A DNA stretch of 64,000 bases. Source: JANNSX01 sp963741525 (lineage in GTDB: Bacteria; Pseudomonadota; Alphaproteobacteria; Rhizobiales; Hyphomicrobiaceae). The translations under genes were made by a program, and so were the position numbers. Each line of letters starts with the position of its first letter. The first letter of the stretch is position 1. The notes below the pieces were generated by a model that was not told the origin of the DNA, searched no databases, and saw only the letters and a program-made list of their open reading frames with translations. The stretch covers positions 1-64,000 of the forward strand of contig CAVUIW010000025.1 of the NCBI GenBank assembly GCA_963741525.1. The letters run 5' to 3'. Positions 44,392 through 53,856 of the stretch are shown piece by piece.

Positions 44392-44712
44392 TTAGCGCGA
44401 GCCGCCCGTCATCGAGCGGATGAGACCAACGATCAGCATGAGGACGCCGCCGCCGACGCCGCCGCCGGCGATGCTCTGGATGATCGAGCCGATATCCATG
44501 CCGCTGCTCGCCACCGCTCCGGCCGCATCAGCCACCGCGCCGGCACCGCCGCCGAGGATACTGTTCAGGATCTGGCCGCCAACGCCGCCGCCGACGATGC
44601 CGGCAAGCGAATTTCCGACCGTACCCAGACTGAGATTTTTCGCCAGACCGCCGACGATGTTGCCACCGAGCGCGCCCGAGACGAGCTGAATGATAAGTGA
44701 GACGATATCCAC
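44392..44712 (-). CDS. Small glycine-rich hydrophobic protein
   Basis: 106 residues from GTG 44712 with GGAGGACAG six bases upstream. Sequence (DIVSLIIQLVSGALGGNIVG, GLAKNLSLGTVGNSLAGIVG, GGVGGQILNSILGGGAGAVA, GGGVLMLIVGLIRSMTGGSR) resembles small unnamed membrane proteins common in Hyphomicrobiales. Hydrophobic helices separated by Gly runs suggest membrane insertion or oligomerisation. A longer frame to 44970 has no support. Confidence 0.75.
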   Translation of the reverse strand: MDIVSLIIQLVSGALGGNIVGGLAKNLSLGTVGNSLAGIVGGGVGGQILNSILGGGAGAVADAAGAVASSGMDIGSIIQSIAGGGVGGGVLMLIVGLIRSMTGGSR

Positions 44713-45443
44713 GTTCCTGTCCTCCGTTGTCGCGAGGCGCACGACGCCCCAAACCCCCTCCCCAGCAGCTCCGCAATGACAGCTTCGCCATGCGGATAGT
44801 CCGAGGATTCGCGCCCGCTGATTCTCAGCGTGACCGTGAAACCAGCCGCTGACAAGCGAAGAGTATGGTGCCAAGCCCCCGGATTGCCGGAGGAAAGCGC
44901 GATTGTGCTCTATTTGTTCCATGCCCTCTGGAGATTCGCGGGTTCGCGGTTTGGCAAAGTGGCGCGACACGTGGCAACGATGCTCGCCGCCAACGGCGCT
45001 TGTGAGATTTCGCCGTGTACCAGGTGGAACGCCTCACCAGTGATAGTGTTGTATTCGCTGTCGCCGCCGGCCCCACCGCTCTCGACACGGGCCCCGCAAA
45101 GAGGAAAAAGGCCCGTAAATTGACTGCTACCGCAACTAACCCGGCTGCCAGCGCCGCCGTCTTCTCCAACGTACACACAGATTAAGCGGACCAGTTTCGC
45201 GACCGGCGGACACCGCACGATCTCTTTTCGGCAGGCGGGCTGCCGCCTCCACCGGGGCGACCCTGGCGATTCAAGCACCCGGCGCAACGCCGGCTGCGCG
45301 CCGGATCTCGCTTGCTGTGGGACGGACTCTGATTTCACCGCCACTGTCGCCCGCTGGCCACGGTGACGCCGTGTCTCGGAGCTAGGCATGGCTCGGGCCG
45401 CAGGCTATACCGGCGGCTCATCATGAACATAGATGAGGTCGTC
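44713..45443. other. Gene-free stretch
   Basis: About 730 bases with no supported gene. Open frames on both strands show no family resemblance and no good start context. Base composition is slightly lower in GC than neighbours. It could hold a degraded gene or an RNA that I cannot see. Confidence 0.45.
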
Positions 45444-45929
45444 ATGCGTCTCGCCAACCGTTTCCTGCCGGTTCTCGCCATTGCGCTCGCGCTCGCCGTT
45501 GGCCCGGCTTCGGCACAAACGACGACCGAGGAGCCGGCGGCCGCCCCGACAACGACGACCGCCACGACCCCGACCACCGCCACGGCGACGACGATAGCAA
45601 CCACCGCGCCGGAAACGACCGCAACCATTCCCGCCGCCACGCCCGCCAAGCCAAAGAAGAAGGCCAAAGGAACGTGCGTGACACTCGGCTTCGAGGTCAA
45701 CGACTACGGCAAGGATGGACCGACAAAAGACGCCAAGGCGCTGCTCGACGCCTATGCCGTCAAATGGGCCGCCGCCAACAGCATCGAGAAGTACAAGATG
45801 GGCGAGAAGTCGGTCAGCTGCGAGCTGTTCCTCGACTTCGGCGTCTTCGACGAGCACACCTGCACGGCCTCCGCCAGCGTCTGCTGGCAGGGCGCACCCA
45901 CGAAAGAGGCGCTCGTCTCGCCCGAGTGA
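45444..45929 (+). CDS. Secreted Thr/Ala/Pro-rich protein
   Basis: 161 residues from ATG 45444, which gives a clean signal peptide (MRLANRFLPVLAIALALAVG, PASAQ). A disordered Thr/Ala/Pro linker (TTTEEPAAAPTTTTATTPTT) of about 50 residues precedes a small folded domain with GTCVTLGFEVNDYGKDGPTK, DAKALLDAYAVKWAAANSIE and three cysteines (SVSCELFLDF, HTCTASASVCW). Unknown function; cell-envelope or periplasmic. ATG 45423 is a possible alternative start. Confidence 0.8.
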   Translation: MRLANRFLPVLAIALALAVGPASAQTTTEEPAAAPTTTTATTPTTATATTIATTAPETTATIPAATPAKPKKKAKGTCVTLGFEVNDYGKDGPTKDAKALLDAYAVKWAAANSIEKYKMGEKSVSCELFLDFGVFDEHTCTASASVCWQGAPTKEALVSPE

Positions 45930-45968
45930 GACGGCAGCCCGAACCGCACACCGCAAGGCTTTCCTGTC

Positions 45969-46568
45969 ATGATGATCCTGCGCTCCTCGCCGCCTTCGCC
46001 GTTCGGGCGCAAGGTCAAGATCGCGGCCGCCGTCCTCGGCCTGTCCGATCGCATCAAGATCGAGCCGACCGACACCAATGACGGCACACTCAAGTCGCAG
46101 AACCCACTCGCCAAGATTCCGACGCTCGTGCTGGAAGACGGCTTCTGCCTCTACGACAGCCACGTCATCGCCGAGTATCTCGACAGCCTGCATGACGGGC
46201 CCAGAATCTTCCCCGAGGGCAAGGCGCGCTGGCCGGCGCTGCGCCTCGCGGCACTCGCCGATGGTCTGATGGAGGCGGCGCTGCTGCTGGTCTACGAGAA
46301 GCGTATCCGCCCCGAGGCCACGTGGAACGCCCAATGGATCGAGATGCAGCAGCAGAAGATCGATACGGGCCTCGATCATCTGGAAGAGGTACAGGCCAAT
46401 CTCGGGTCCCGCCCCGACATCGGCGAGATCGGCCTGGCCTGCGCGCTCGGTTATCTCGATCTGCGCCACCAGGGCAAATGGCGCGAAAAACACCCTCGCC
46501 TCGTGGCGTGGCTCGACGCTTTCGCCGCCAGGGTGCCGGCCTTCGAGGCGACGCGCGTCAAAGCTTGA
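45969..46568 (+). CDS. Glutathione S-transferase family protein
   Basis: 199 residues. Thioredoxin-like N-terminal domain (ILRSSPPSPFGRKVKIAAAV, NPLAKIPTLVLEDGFCLYDS, HVIAEYLDSL) and an all-helical C-terminal domain. The IPTLV cis-Pro and DSHVI glutathione-binding positions are present; the catalytic position falls in the SPPSPF segment, probably Ser. Detoxification or thiol transfer; substrate unknown. ATG doublet at 45969/45972. Confidence 0.92.
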   Translation: MMILRSSPPSPFGRKVKIAAAVLGLSDRIKIEPTDTNDGTLKSQNPLAKIPTLVLEDGFCLYDSHVIAEYLDSLHDGPRIFPEGKARWPALRLAALADGLMEAALLLVYEKRIRPEATWNAQWIEMQQQKIDTGLDHLEEVQANLGSRPDIGEIGLACALGYLDLRHQGKWREKHPRLVAWLDAFAARVPAFEATRVKA

Positions 46569-46662
46569 GACCGGTCACCAGTTGAACTTTTCCCTCCGCA
46601 GCGAGATTGTGCTTGCGCTCGACTTGCGGATAGAACATGATGAGAACATATAGGGGGTATAG

Positions 46663-48060
46663 ATGGCACGCGCCATTGATCAGGTGTTGAGCCAGTTGGA
46701 TCGCAACCGGGCGGGGGCGCTGGGCCGGCTGCTCGATCTCCTCGCCATCCCCAGCATCTCGACGGACCCAGCCTATAACGACGATTGTGCGCGTGCCGCC
46801 GATTGGCTGGCGCGAGAGCTCAACGCGGCGGGCTTCTCGGCCTCGGCCCGGCCGACGATTGGGCGGCCGATGGTCGTCGGGCATCGGAAGGCCGAGGGGC
46901 AGGACAAGCGTCGCCATGTGCTGTTCTACGGTCACTATGACGTGCAGCCGGTCGATCCCGTTTCACTCTGGTCGCATCCCCCGTTCGAGCCCAAGCTCGA
47001 CGAGGATAAGGCCAACGGCCGGATCATCCGCGGGCGCGGTGCTTCCGACGACAAGGGCCAGCTCATGACCTTCATCGAGGCGGCGCGCGCCTGGATCGAG
47101 GTGGCGGGCGAGCTGCCCATCAACGTGACGGTGCTATTGGAAGGCGAGGAAGAAAGCGGATCGAAAAGCCTCGAGCCCTTCCTCAAGGCCAATGCGAAGG
47201 AGCTGACGGCCGGCCTCGCGCTCGTCTGCGATACGGGCCAGTGGGACAAGACGACGCCGGCCATCACCACCATGTTGCGCGGCATCGCCCATTGCGAGCT
47301 CGTCGTCAAAGGGCCGAGCCGGGACCTGCATTCCGGCATGTATGGCAGCGCGGCCATCAATCCGATCCGGGCGCTGACGAAGATCCTTGGCCTGATGCAT
47401 GGCGAGGACGGGCGCGTGCAGATCCCCGGATTCTACGACGGCCTGATCGAGCCGCGCCCTGAGCAGCTCGCGGCCTGGCAGGGGCTCGGCTTCGATGAGG
47501 CCGAATTCCTGGGCGATATCGGCCTGAAGACGCCCGCCGGCGAAAAAGGCCGATCGGTGCTCGAACAGATCTGGGCCCGGCCGACGGCCGAGGTGAACGG
47601 CATCTATGGCGGCTACACGGGGGCTGGCTCGAAAACGGTCATCCCCGCCGAGGCGGCCGCCAAGCTCTCCTTCCGTCTGGTTCCCGGCATGGACCCCGAT
47701 CATGTCTTGAGTTCTTTCGAGGCCTTCGTCGCGAAGCACCTGCATCCCGATTGCGACTATGAGATCCGTGATCCGCACGGCTCGCCGGCTATCGGCTTCG
47801 ACACGACAGCGCCCTATCTCAAGTCCGCGGCAGCGGCGCTGGAAGAGGAGTGGGGCAAGCCCGCCGCCCTCATCGGCTCGGGCGGCTCGATCCCGATCGT
47901 GCGCTCGTTCAAGTCGCATCTTGGCATGGATACGCTGTTGGCGGGCTTTGCCCTCGACGACGACCGCATTCATTCCCCGAACGAAAAATACAATGTGACG
48001 AGCTTCGAGAAAGGGGCCCGCTCCTGGGCTCGCATCCTCGAGAAACTTTCTGAGACGTAG
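46663..48060 (+). CDS. M20 family metallopeptidase (dipeptidase / ArgE-DapE type)
   Basis: 465 residues. Metal and catalytic motifs: FYGHYDVQPVDP (His, Asp), RGASDDKGQLMTFIEA (bridging Asp), LLEGEEESGS (catalytic Glu pair), LVCDTGQW (Asp). The dimerisation or lid domain includes CELVVKGPSRDLHSGMYGS. Hydrolyses dipeptides or N-acyl amino acids in the cytoplasm. GGGGG lies 8-12 bases before ATG. Followed after 11 bases by the RNase T2 gene, possibly one transcript. Confidence 0.93.
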   Translation: MARAIDQVLSQLDRNRAGALGRLLDLLAIPSISTDPAYNDDCARAADWLARELNAAGFSASARPTIGRPMVVGHRKAEGQDKRRHVLFYGHYDVQPVDPVSLWSHPPFEPKLDEDKANGRIIRGRGASDDKGQLMTFIEAARAWIEVAGELPINVTVLLEGEEESGSKSLEPFLKANAKELTAGLALVCDTGQWDKTTPAITTMLRGIAHCELVVKGPSRDLHSGMYGSAAINPIRALTKILGLMHGEDGRVQIPGFYDGLIEPRPEQLAAWQGLGFDEAEFLGDIGLKTPAGEKGRSVLEQIWARPTAEVNGIYGGYTGAGSKTVIPAEAAAKLSFRLVPGMDPDHVLSSFEAFVAKHLHPDCDYEIRDPHGSPAIGFDTTAPYLKSAAAALEEEWGKPAALIGSGGSIPIVRSFKSHLGMDTLLAGFALDDDRIHSPNEKYNVTSFEKGARSWARILEKLSET

Positions 48061-48071
48061 CGGAGGTTCAC

Positions 48072-48770
48072 ATGCGTAAGTTAGGGCTGTTGATTGGCAT
48101 GATGTTCTGGCTGGCCGGCGTGCTTCCAGCCGCGGCGCAATCCGGCAAAGCCGGCGTGTTCGACTACTACACGCTCGTCCTCAGCTGGTCGCCGACCTTC
48201 TGCGAGGGCAAGAGTCAAGGCGAGGAGGGCGCCCAGTGTAACGGCAAGCGTGACTATGCCTTCGTGCTGCACGGGCTGTGGCCGCAGTACGAGAGGGGCT
48301 TTCCGGAGGCCTGCCGCATCGGCAAGAAACCCTGGGTGCCAGGGCCGTTGATCGACAGCATGCTCGACATCATGCCGAGCCCGAAGCTCGTCATCCACGA
48401 GTACAAGAAGCACGGCACCTGCTCGGGGCTAGACCCCAACGGCTACTATGCGCTGGCGAGGAAGCTCTATGGCAAGATCACGATCCCGCCGGCCTTCCAG
48501 GCGCCCACCAAGGCAATTGTCACCTCGGCAGGCGAGGTAGAGGCCGCGTTCCTGGCGGCCAATCCACAGATGTCGCCGGAGATGTTGTCGGTTGCTTGCG
48601 GCCGGCGCGACCGCGTGCGCGAGGTCCGCGTCTGCTTCACGCGCGAGGGCGAGCTCCGGAGCTGCGGCCGCAACGAGGCGCAGGAGCGGCTCTGCCGGGC
48701 GGAGAAGGTCACCATGCCGCCGGTGCGCGGCAAAGCCATCGGGGCATCAGGGACGCTCAACGATATCTGA
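48072..48770 (+). CDS. Ribonuclease T2 family protein, exported
   Basis: 232 residues. Signal peptide (LLIGMMFWLAGVLPAAAQ). Conserved active-site segments CAS1 YAFVLHGLWPQYE with His67 and CAS2 HEYKKHGTCSG with His109 and His114; several cysteines for disulfides (TFCEGKS, AQCNGKR, EACRIGK). Cleaves RNA through 2-prime,3-prime-cyclic phosphates in the periplasm, probably for scavenging. GGAGG precedes ATG. Confidence 0.93.
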   Translation: MRKLGLLIGMMFWLAGVLPAAAQSGKAGVFDYYTLVLSWSPTFCEGKSQGEEGAQCNGKRDYAFVLHGLWPQYERGFPEACRIGKKPWVPGPLIDSMLDIMPSPKLVIHEYKKHGTCSGLDPNGYYALARKLYGKITIPPAFQAPTKAIVTSAGEVEAAFLAANPQMSPEMLSVACGRRDRVREVRVCFTREGELRSCGRNEAQERLCRAEKVTMPPVRGKAIGASGTLNDI

Positions 48771-49031
48771 GGCGTTCCGGCGGCCAGAATGGCTGTAGCG
48801 CCGCAGTAAGTCGCCAAGGAGGTCTTCGCCGGGCAGCGGCCTAAGCCGTTGTGGAACGGCAGCGGCAACCACTGGTCTCGGCTTGGCTGTCTTTTTGCGG
48901 CGGCGTCGCGCAACGAACCTGTCGGCAAGGTGTGGATAGGGCCCAGGTGTGCTCTCGCGTCCTTGCCGGGCGCACCGTCCTTGCGATCATGCCTGTCGTG
49001 ATGCGAAGCGATTCGCGAACGGGGCACGGGC

Positions 49032-49395
49032 ATGATGACGGGCAACTGGCGAGGCGAGGGACGGGGAATGTCTGCCGCGTGCGCTGGCCGGCACGCGGGA
49101 CGTGGTCGCACCAGTCTATTTCTCGCCGGGCTCGTGCTCGGCAGTTTGGTCAGCCTGATCGTGGGCGATCGGTTGTCGGCGGCTCACCTCGACGCCTGGC
49201 TCGGTGCGGCATCCGCCAAAGAATTCCGAACGGCTCGCGGCAACGGCCGAGCATGAGGTGTCGCCGGACCTCGCCGGCACTTGCACGGCCCTCGTCCTCG
49301 ACCGCTTCACGGGCCTGACGGCCGCACTGGCCTGCGCCGAGGCCCCGGCGTTGCCATTGCCGATTGCGCTGCGCCACGGCGAGATCGAGAGTTAG
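49032..49395 (+). pseudogene. Small membrane-anchored protein, frameshifted (tentative)
   Basis: First frame: RTSLFLAGLVLGSLVSLIVG (membrane anchor) then DRLSAAHLDAWLGAASAK; a second frame from about 49210 continues NSERLAATAEHEVSPDLAGT and CTALVLDRFTGLTAALACAE to a stop at 49393-49395. Joined they give roughly 120 residues with one membrane span. No family recognised. The stop codon falls on the first base of the palindromic repeat. The interval 48771-49031 shows nothing else. Confidence 0.4.
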
Positions 49396-49495
49396 AGCAC
49401 GTTCAGGCGAAGTGGAGACCGGTTCGCCGTAAGAACGTGCTCAAAATCAAGAATCGAGAGCGGGTTCTTGATTCCGGTCGGTCTGAACCCGCTCT
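49395..49495. repeat. Reverse copy of palindromic repeats B and A
   Basis: Bases 49395-49442 are the reverse complement of one unit of array B (10103-10325) with a few changes, and 49457-49495 the reverse complement of repeat A (10050-10088). The linker TCAAAATCAAGAAT resembles the reverse of that between A and B at 10 kb, so A and B move or evolve as one composite. Confidence 0.9.
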
Positions 49496-49556
49496 AGATG
49501 TGAAGGGCGCCACCTCGACCTCGCTGCGCGCCTTGCTCGGAGATCGCCGCTCCCCC

Positions 49557-50706
49557 TCACGGCGCGGCCACCACGTCCACGCGCCAGATCACGCCCGCAT
49601 GGTCGTCGCTGACGAAGATCGTGCCGTCCTCGCGCTCGATGATGTCGACCGGCCGGCCCATGACGTCGCCGCCGTTGTGGAAACCGCTCAGGAACGGTGT
49701 CACGAGCACCCCGTCCGTCGTGGGCTGGAGCGCCGCCACTTCGTAGCCCGCGAGCGACGAACGATTCCAGCTTCCGTGCTCCGCCACGAGCGCGGCGGGG
49801 CTAACGGTCGTTTGCGCGTTTGAACCCTGGTGCCGCAGGAAACGGATCGAAAGCGGCGCCACATGCGCGCCGAAGCTCGATCCACGGCGCATTGGGAGCT
49901 TTCTCCTTCGCTGACGCCCGATCGCCGACATCGGGATCAGACACATTTCGGCCGTTGAAGAACGGCCAGCCGTAGAACTTGCCCTCCTCGATGATGTTGA
50001 CCTCATCCGGTGGAAAGTCGTCGCCAAGCCAGTCGCGGCCGTTGTCGACACCAACGATCTTTCCATTCGTCGGATCCCAATCGAAACCGACCGTGTTCCG
50101 CAATCCCGTCGCGAAAACCTCGGGCTTCTCGCCGGGCACAAACCGGATCATCATCGCCCGGAACGGCTGCCGCTCCTCACAGACATTGCAGCTCGACCCG
50201 ATCGAGACGTAGAGCTTGCCGTCCGGTCCCTTCTTGATCGTGCGCGTCCAATGCCCGCCACCGCCCGGCAAGCCGTCGAGCACGACTTCGGGTTCGCCCG
50301 TCACCTTGCCCGCCGCCGCATCGTAGCCTACCGCCAGGATCCTCGTTTCCTCGGCGAGATAGAGCTTGTCGCCGTCGAGCAGGATGCCGTGCACGCGGCG
50401 GAGCCCGTCGATCAGCACCTCGGCACCATCCGATCCCCCGTCGCCATCCTTGTCCGCCAGCACCCGCAGCACCTTCCGCGGCGGCACGCTCAGCAGAATG
50501 TCGCCCTGAGGCGTCACCTGCATGAGCCGCGCCTTGCCGAGCCCCTGCGCGTAGATCGACACCTTGTAGCCCGGCAGAACCTTGAGCTTCGCGGCATCGG
50601 GCGCGGCGTGTGTTGGCGCGGTCGCCGTTGTGCTCAGCAGCGCGCAAGCTATCGCCGCAGCCCACATGCGAATCTTCTCGCGCGTATTCCTGATGACACC
50701 TGTCAT
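49557..50706 (-). pseudogene. PQQ-dependent sorbosone/glucose dehydrogenase-like protein, one frameshift
   Basis: About 382 residues after removing one base. Signal peptide WAAAIACALLSTTATAPTHA, then beta-propeller blades: LPGYKVSIYAQGLGKARLMQ, SVPPRKVLRVLADKDGDGGS, WTRTIKKGPDGKLYVSIGSS, CNVCEERQPFRAMMIRFVPG, ATGLRNTVGFDWDPTNGKIV, GDDFPPDEVNIIEEGKFYGW. A shift near 49880 moves to the frame with EHGSWNRSSLAGYEVAAL and DGTIFVSDDHAGVIWRV. Periplasmic oxidoreductase of the GDH/HHIP-type family; PQQ use and substrate are inferred from family. GGGAG precedes ATG 50706. Confidence 0.85.
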
Positions 50707-50839
50707 GCTGCACTCCCTGTGCTGCGATCCGTGCTTTGCCGGCCTGCCCGGACATTGATCGATTTTGACGTCTGCATCCTCGCGGAGAGCGGGCAAAGCA
50801 CCTGATGGGGGTCTGACCCAAGGCGGCCACCACCGCGCC

Positions 50840-51613
50840 TCAAATCCCCAACGCACGCCGCGCCGCCGAGATCCGTTTCAACCGCCACACCCCCGGCGCG
50901 CGCCCCAGATAGCCGAGGCCTGCTACCGCATCGCGCTTATCGATGGCCGTTGGATCGAAGCTCCATTCGCCCGCAAGCCTCACCACCAGCTCCTCACTCG
51001 GATAGCTATGCGTCTCCTGCCACGCCGATTTTGAGGCGGACTTGCCGGCCGGCGGCAATCTGAGGCCCACCTGCTTCTCGCCCTCGGTGAGTTTTCCTGA
51101 GTTCCAAAGCACGCCCTCGCCCCCCATGGCGAAAGCGCGGAGCAGCCGCCCGTCCTTCCAGCGCGCCCAGCCATAAAGGTCGAGCAGCGGATAGTTGAAA
51201 TAGTACTGCACGTCAGGGAACTCACTTGCGAGCGCCTCGAGCAATTGCCCGGCGCGATCATAGTAGGCGATGCCCGCCGGCTGCGGCAGCGTCAGCCCGA
51301 TGACGAAAGTCCATCCCGCGACTGGCGGTGCGACGAACACATGAGTATCCGCCGTCGCCTCGTCGTAGGTGGCGGCGATCCCGCCCTTCCAGCTGGCGCG
51401 CACCGGCTCCGTCAGGTCGAGCGCCTCGAGCACCCGGATCGTGTCGGCCGTCCGGATGGCGAGCCAGGCGGTCGCGTAGCCGAAGGGCACGGGACGGTCC
51501 GGCGCGCGGTCGACATCAGCCACGACCTGCTGCAGGCGCGAGGCATGCGCCATGAACAGCAGAACCACCGTCACCGCCATCAAGGCAGCCAAGCCGATGA
51601 GCACCCAGGTCAT
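50840..51613 (-). CDS. Hypothetical membrane-anchored protein
   Basis: 257 residues from ATG 51613. An N-terminal helix (WVLIGLAALMAVTVVLLFMA) anchors a domain with FGYATAWLAIRTADTIRVLE, GWTFVIGLTLPQPAGIAYYD, DVQYYFNYPLLDLYGWARWK and DGRLLRAFAMGGEGVLWNSG. Topology suggests a cytosolic or periplasmic sensor-like domain behind one span. Family not recognised. Bases 50707-50839 carry a partial copy of the 19.9-kb hairpin and nothing else. Confidence 0.75.
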   Translation of the reverse strand: MTWVLIGLAALMAVTVVLLFMAHASRLQQVVADVDRAPDRPVPFGYATAWLAIRTADTIRVLEALDLTEPVRASWKGGIAATYDEATADTHVFVAPPVAGWTFVIGLTLPQPAGIAYYDRAGQLLEALASEFPDVQYYFNYPLLDLYGWARWKDGRLLRAFAMGGEGVLWNSGKLTEGEKQVGLRLPPAGKSASKSAWQETHSYPSEELVVRLAGEWSFDPTAIDKRDAVAGLGYLGRAPGVWRLKRISAARRALGI

Positions 51614-51759
51614 GGCCCCGCCGCCGTCAATCTCAACCCTTGCTCTCCGCAAACCATAGTCTCTGCCCGGAGCTTCGCCAAGCGGGTCGCGTCGCCTAGA
51701 CCCGGCTGCCGCAGCTCGCTACTAAGGTTCACACAAACTCAGCTGCACGAGGTTTCCCC

Positions 51760-52605
51760 ATGGCCATCTTCGGCTCCGTCCCACAGGTTACATCGGCCCA
51801 TCACACCAGCACGGGCGGCACGGACGACATCGATTTCGAGATCAAGGGCGCCGAGATGCAGTTCGTCGAGATCGAGCTCGATCCCGGCGAAAGCGCCGTC
51901 GCGGAAGCGGGCTCGATGATGTTCAAGCACGCGGACGTCGCCATGGCGACGGTGTTCGGCGATGGCAGCCAGGCGCAGACGGGCGGCTTCTTCGGCAAGC
52001 TCGCCAACGCGGGAAAAAGGCTGCTCACCGGCGAGAGCCTGTTCATGACGGTCTATACGCACGAAGGCCGGGGGAAGGCGCGCGTCGCTTTCGCCGCCCC
52101 CTATCCCGGGCACATCCTCGCCATGCGGCTGTCCGAGCTCGGCGGACGGCTGATCTGCCAGAAGGATTCGTTTCTCGCCGCCGCCAAGGGCGTCTCCATC
52201 GGTATCCACTTCCAGAAAAAGATCATGACCGGCCTGTTCGGCGGCGAGGGCTTCATCATGCAGAAGCTGGAAGGCGATGGCTGGGTTTTCGTGCATGCGG
52301 GCGGCACCGTCGTCGAGAAGGAGCTGGCGCCGGGCGAAGTGCTGCATGTCGACACTGGCTGCGTCGTTGCCGTGATGCCGACGGTCGATTTCGATCTGGA
52401 GCGCGCCGGCAACATCAAGTCGATGATCTTTGGTGGCGAGGGCGTGTTTTTCGCCAAGCTCACCGGCCCCGGCAAGGTCTGGCTGCAGAGCCTGCCGTTC
52501 TCGCGGCTGGCCGGGCGCATGATGGCGGCGGCCGGGCCGCGCAATGTCGATCAGGGCTCGCTGCTCGGGCCGCTGGGTGGCATTCTCGACGGTGACAACA
52601 GCTAG
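51760..52605 (+). CDS. AIM24 / TIGR00266 family protein
   Basis: 281 residues. Double-stranded beta-helix with the family hallmarks AEMQFVEIELDPGESAVAEA, GSMMFKHADVAMATVFGDGS, LTGESLFMTVYTHEG, ARVAFAAPYPGHILAM, KLEGDGWVFVHAGGTVVEKE and GGEGVFFAKLTGPGKVWLQS. Related to yeast AIM24 and bacterial proteins of unknown role, some linked to envelope stress. Monocistronic; a repeat C hairpin follows. Confidence 0.9.
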   Translation: MAIFGSVPQVTSAHHTSTGGTDDIDFEIKGAEMQFVEIELDPGESAVAEAGSMMFKHADVAMATVFGDGSQAQTGGFFGKLANAGKRLLTGESLFMTVYTHEGRGKARVAFAAPYPGHILAMRLSELGGRLICQKDSFLAAAKGVSIGIHFQKKIMTGLFGGEGFIMQKLEGDGWVFVHAGGTVVEKELAPGEVLHVDTGCVVAVMPTVDFDLERAGNIKSMIFGGEGVFFAKLTGPGKVWLQSLPFSRLAGRMMAAAGPRNVDQGSLLGPLGGILDGDNS

Positions 52606-52610
52606 GGGAG

Positions 52611-52656
52611 TGCTTCCGGAAAAGTGCAGAGCGGTTTTCCGATAAGAAGCACGACA
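52611..52656. repeat. Dispersed repeat C, copy 2 (first hairpin)
   Basis: Same GCTTCCGGAAAAGTGC...TTTTCCGATAAGAAGC hairpin and ACGACAAAACCA linker as at 38763, without the second hairpin; the ATG of the SDR-FolB gene follows directly, so the linker has become its leader. Confidence 0.85.
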
Positions 52657-52662
52657 AAACCA

Positions 52663-53856
52663 ATGTCGAAGCTTGCTCAAGTCGCCCTCGTCACCGGCGC
52701 CGCCAAGCGCGTCGGCAAGGCGTTGGCGCTCGAGCTGGGCCGACAAGGCTATGCGGTCGGCGTCCACCACATGAGCTCGGGCGCGGAGGCCGAGGCGACG
52801 GCTGAGGAAATCCGGGCACTGGGTGTCCGCGCCGCGGTGCTTGCCGCCGACCTCTCCGAGACGGGCGCCGCTTCTGCGTTGATGGATGATTGCCGCGCAG
52901 CGCTCGGCCCCGTCACTTGCCTCGTCAACAACGCCTCGCTGTTTCTCTTCGACACCGCCGGCAGCCTCAGTGAGGCGCAGTGGCGGCAGAACCTCGCCGT
53001 CAATCTGGATGCCCCCGTCTTCCTCGCGCAGGCCTTCGCGCGCCAGCTTCCCGACGGCGCCGAGGGTCAGATCGTCAATCTCATCGACCAACGGGTGTGG
53101 CGGCCATCGCCCGACTTTTTCTCCTATGGCATCGCCAAGGCGGGGCTGTGGTCGGCGACGCGGATGCTTGCCCAGGCGCTGGCACCCCGCATCCGCGTCA
53201 ATGCCATCGGCCCGGGTCCGGCGGTGCAGAGCATCCATCAGTCGGCGGAGGCCTTCGCCCGCCAACAGGCCGCGATGCCGCTCGGACGCGGCACGACGCC
53301 TGAGGAGATCGCGGCGGCGCTCCGCTACATCCTCCAAGCGCCCGCCATGACGGGGCAGATGATCGCGCTCGATGGCGGCCAGCATCTGGAATGGCGGATG
53401 GGCGATGAGGCGACGGCGCCGGAGATTGGCTCTCATGCTTGCGCGCCGCCGCCTCGCCAAACGCGTCCGCGCGCGCACGAGCCGGCCCCCGGCATCCGCC
53501 ATATCTTCATCCGCGAACTCGCCGTCGACACCGTGATCGGCGTCCACCCGCACGAGAAGCTTAAGCCACAACGCATTTTCATCTCGCTCGATATCGCGGC
53601 CGAGGAAACGGGCGAGCCTGGTAGCGATCGCCTCGCCGATGTCGTTGACTACGACCAGATCGTCCAGACCGCGCGCGACCTGGCGCGCGAGGGGAATGTC
53701 AATCTGCTGGAGACTCTCGCCGAGCGAATAGCCCTAGCGACACTGCCGCTCGACGGCCGAATTCTTACCGTCCGCGTGAGCATTTCCAAACCAGAGATTT
53801 ACGGCGATGCCAAAGCGGTTGGTATCGAAATCGAACGTTCCATAACGCGGCGCTAA
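52663..53856 (+). CDS. Fusion of a pteridine-reductase-like SDR and dihydroneopterin aldolase (FolM-FolB)
   Basis: 397 residues. Residues 1-255 are a short-chain dehydrogenase with the TGAAKRVG cofactor motif (TGxxxRxG form typical of PTR1/FolM pteridine reductases), NNAS at 89-92 and catalytic Tyr155/Lys159 (YGIAK). After a 30-residue Pro/Arg linker (APPPRQTRPRAHEPAP), residues 285-397 form FolB: HIFIRELAVDTVIGVHPHEK, PQRIFISLDIAAEE, DVVDYDQIVQTARDL, NLLETLAERIA, VRVSISKPEIYGDAKAVGIE. FolB makes 6-hydroxymethyl-dihydropterin; FolM reduces dihydropterins. Both act on pterins, so fusion is logical. ATG 52663 follows a repeat leader; GTG 52624 is an alternative. Confidence 0.88.
   Translation: MSKLAQVALVTGAAKRVGKALALELGRQGYAVGVHHMSSGAEAEATAEEIRALGVRAAVLAADLSETGAASALMDDCRAALGPVTCLVNNASLFLFDTAGSLSEAQWRQNLAVNLDAPVFLAQAFARQLPDGAEGQIVNLIDQRVWRPSPDFFSYGIAKAGLWSATRMLAQALAPRIRVNAIGPGPAVQSIHQSAEAFARQQAAMPLGRGTTPEEIAAALRYILQAPAMTGQMIALDGGQHLEWRMGDEATAPEIGSHACAPPPRQTRPRAHEPAPGIRHIFIRELAVDTVIGVHPHEKLKPQRIFISLDIAAEETGEPGSDRLADVVDYDQIVQTARDLAREGNVNLLETLAERIALATLPLDGRILTVRVSISKPEIYGDAKAVGIEIERSITRR

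Noticed and set aside
44825..45389. Open frames on both strands in the 44.7-45.4 kb gap
   Set aside because: No similarity, poor starts, and overlapping frames of equal length on both strands, which is typical of GC-rich non-coding DNA.
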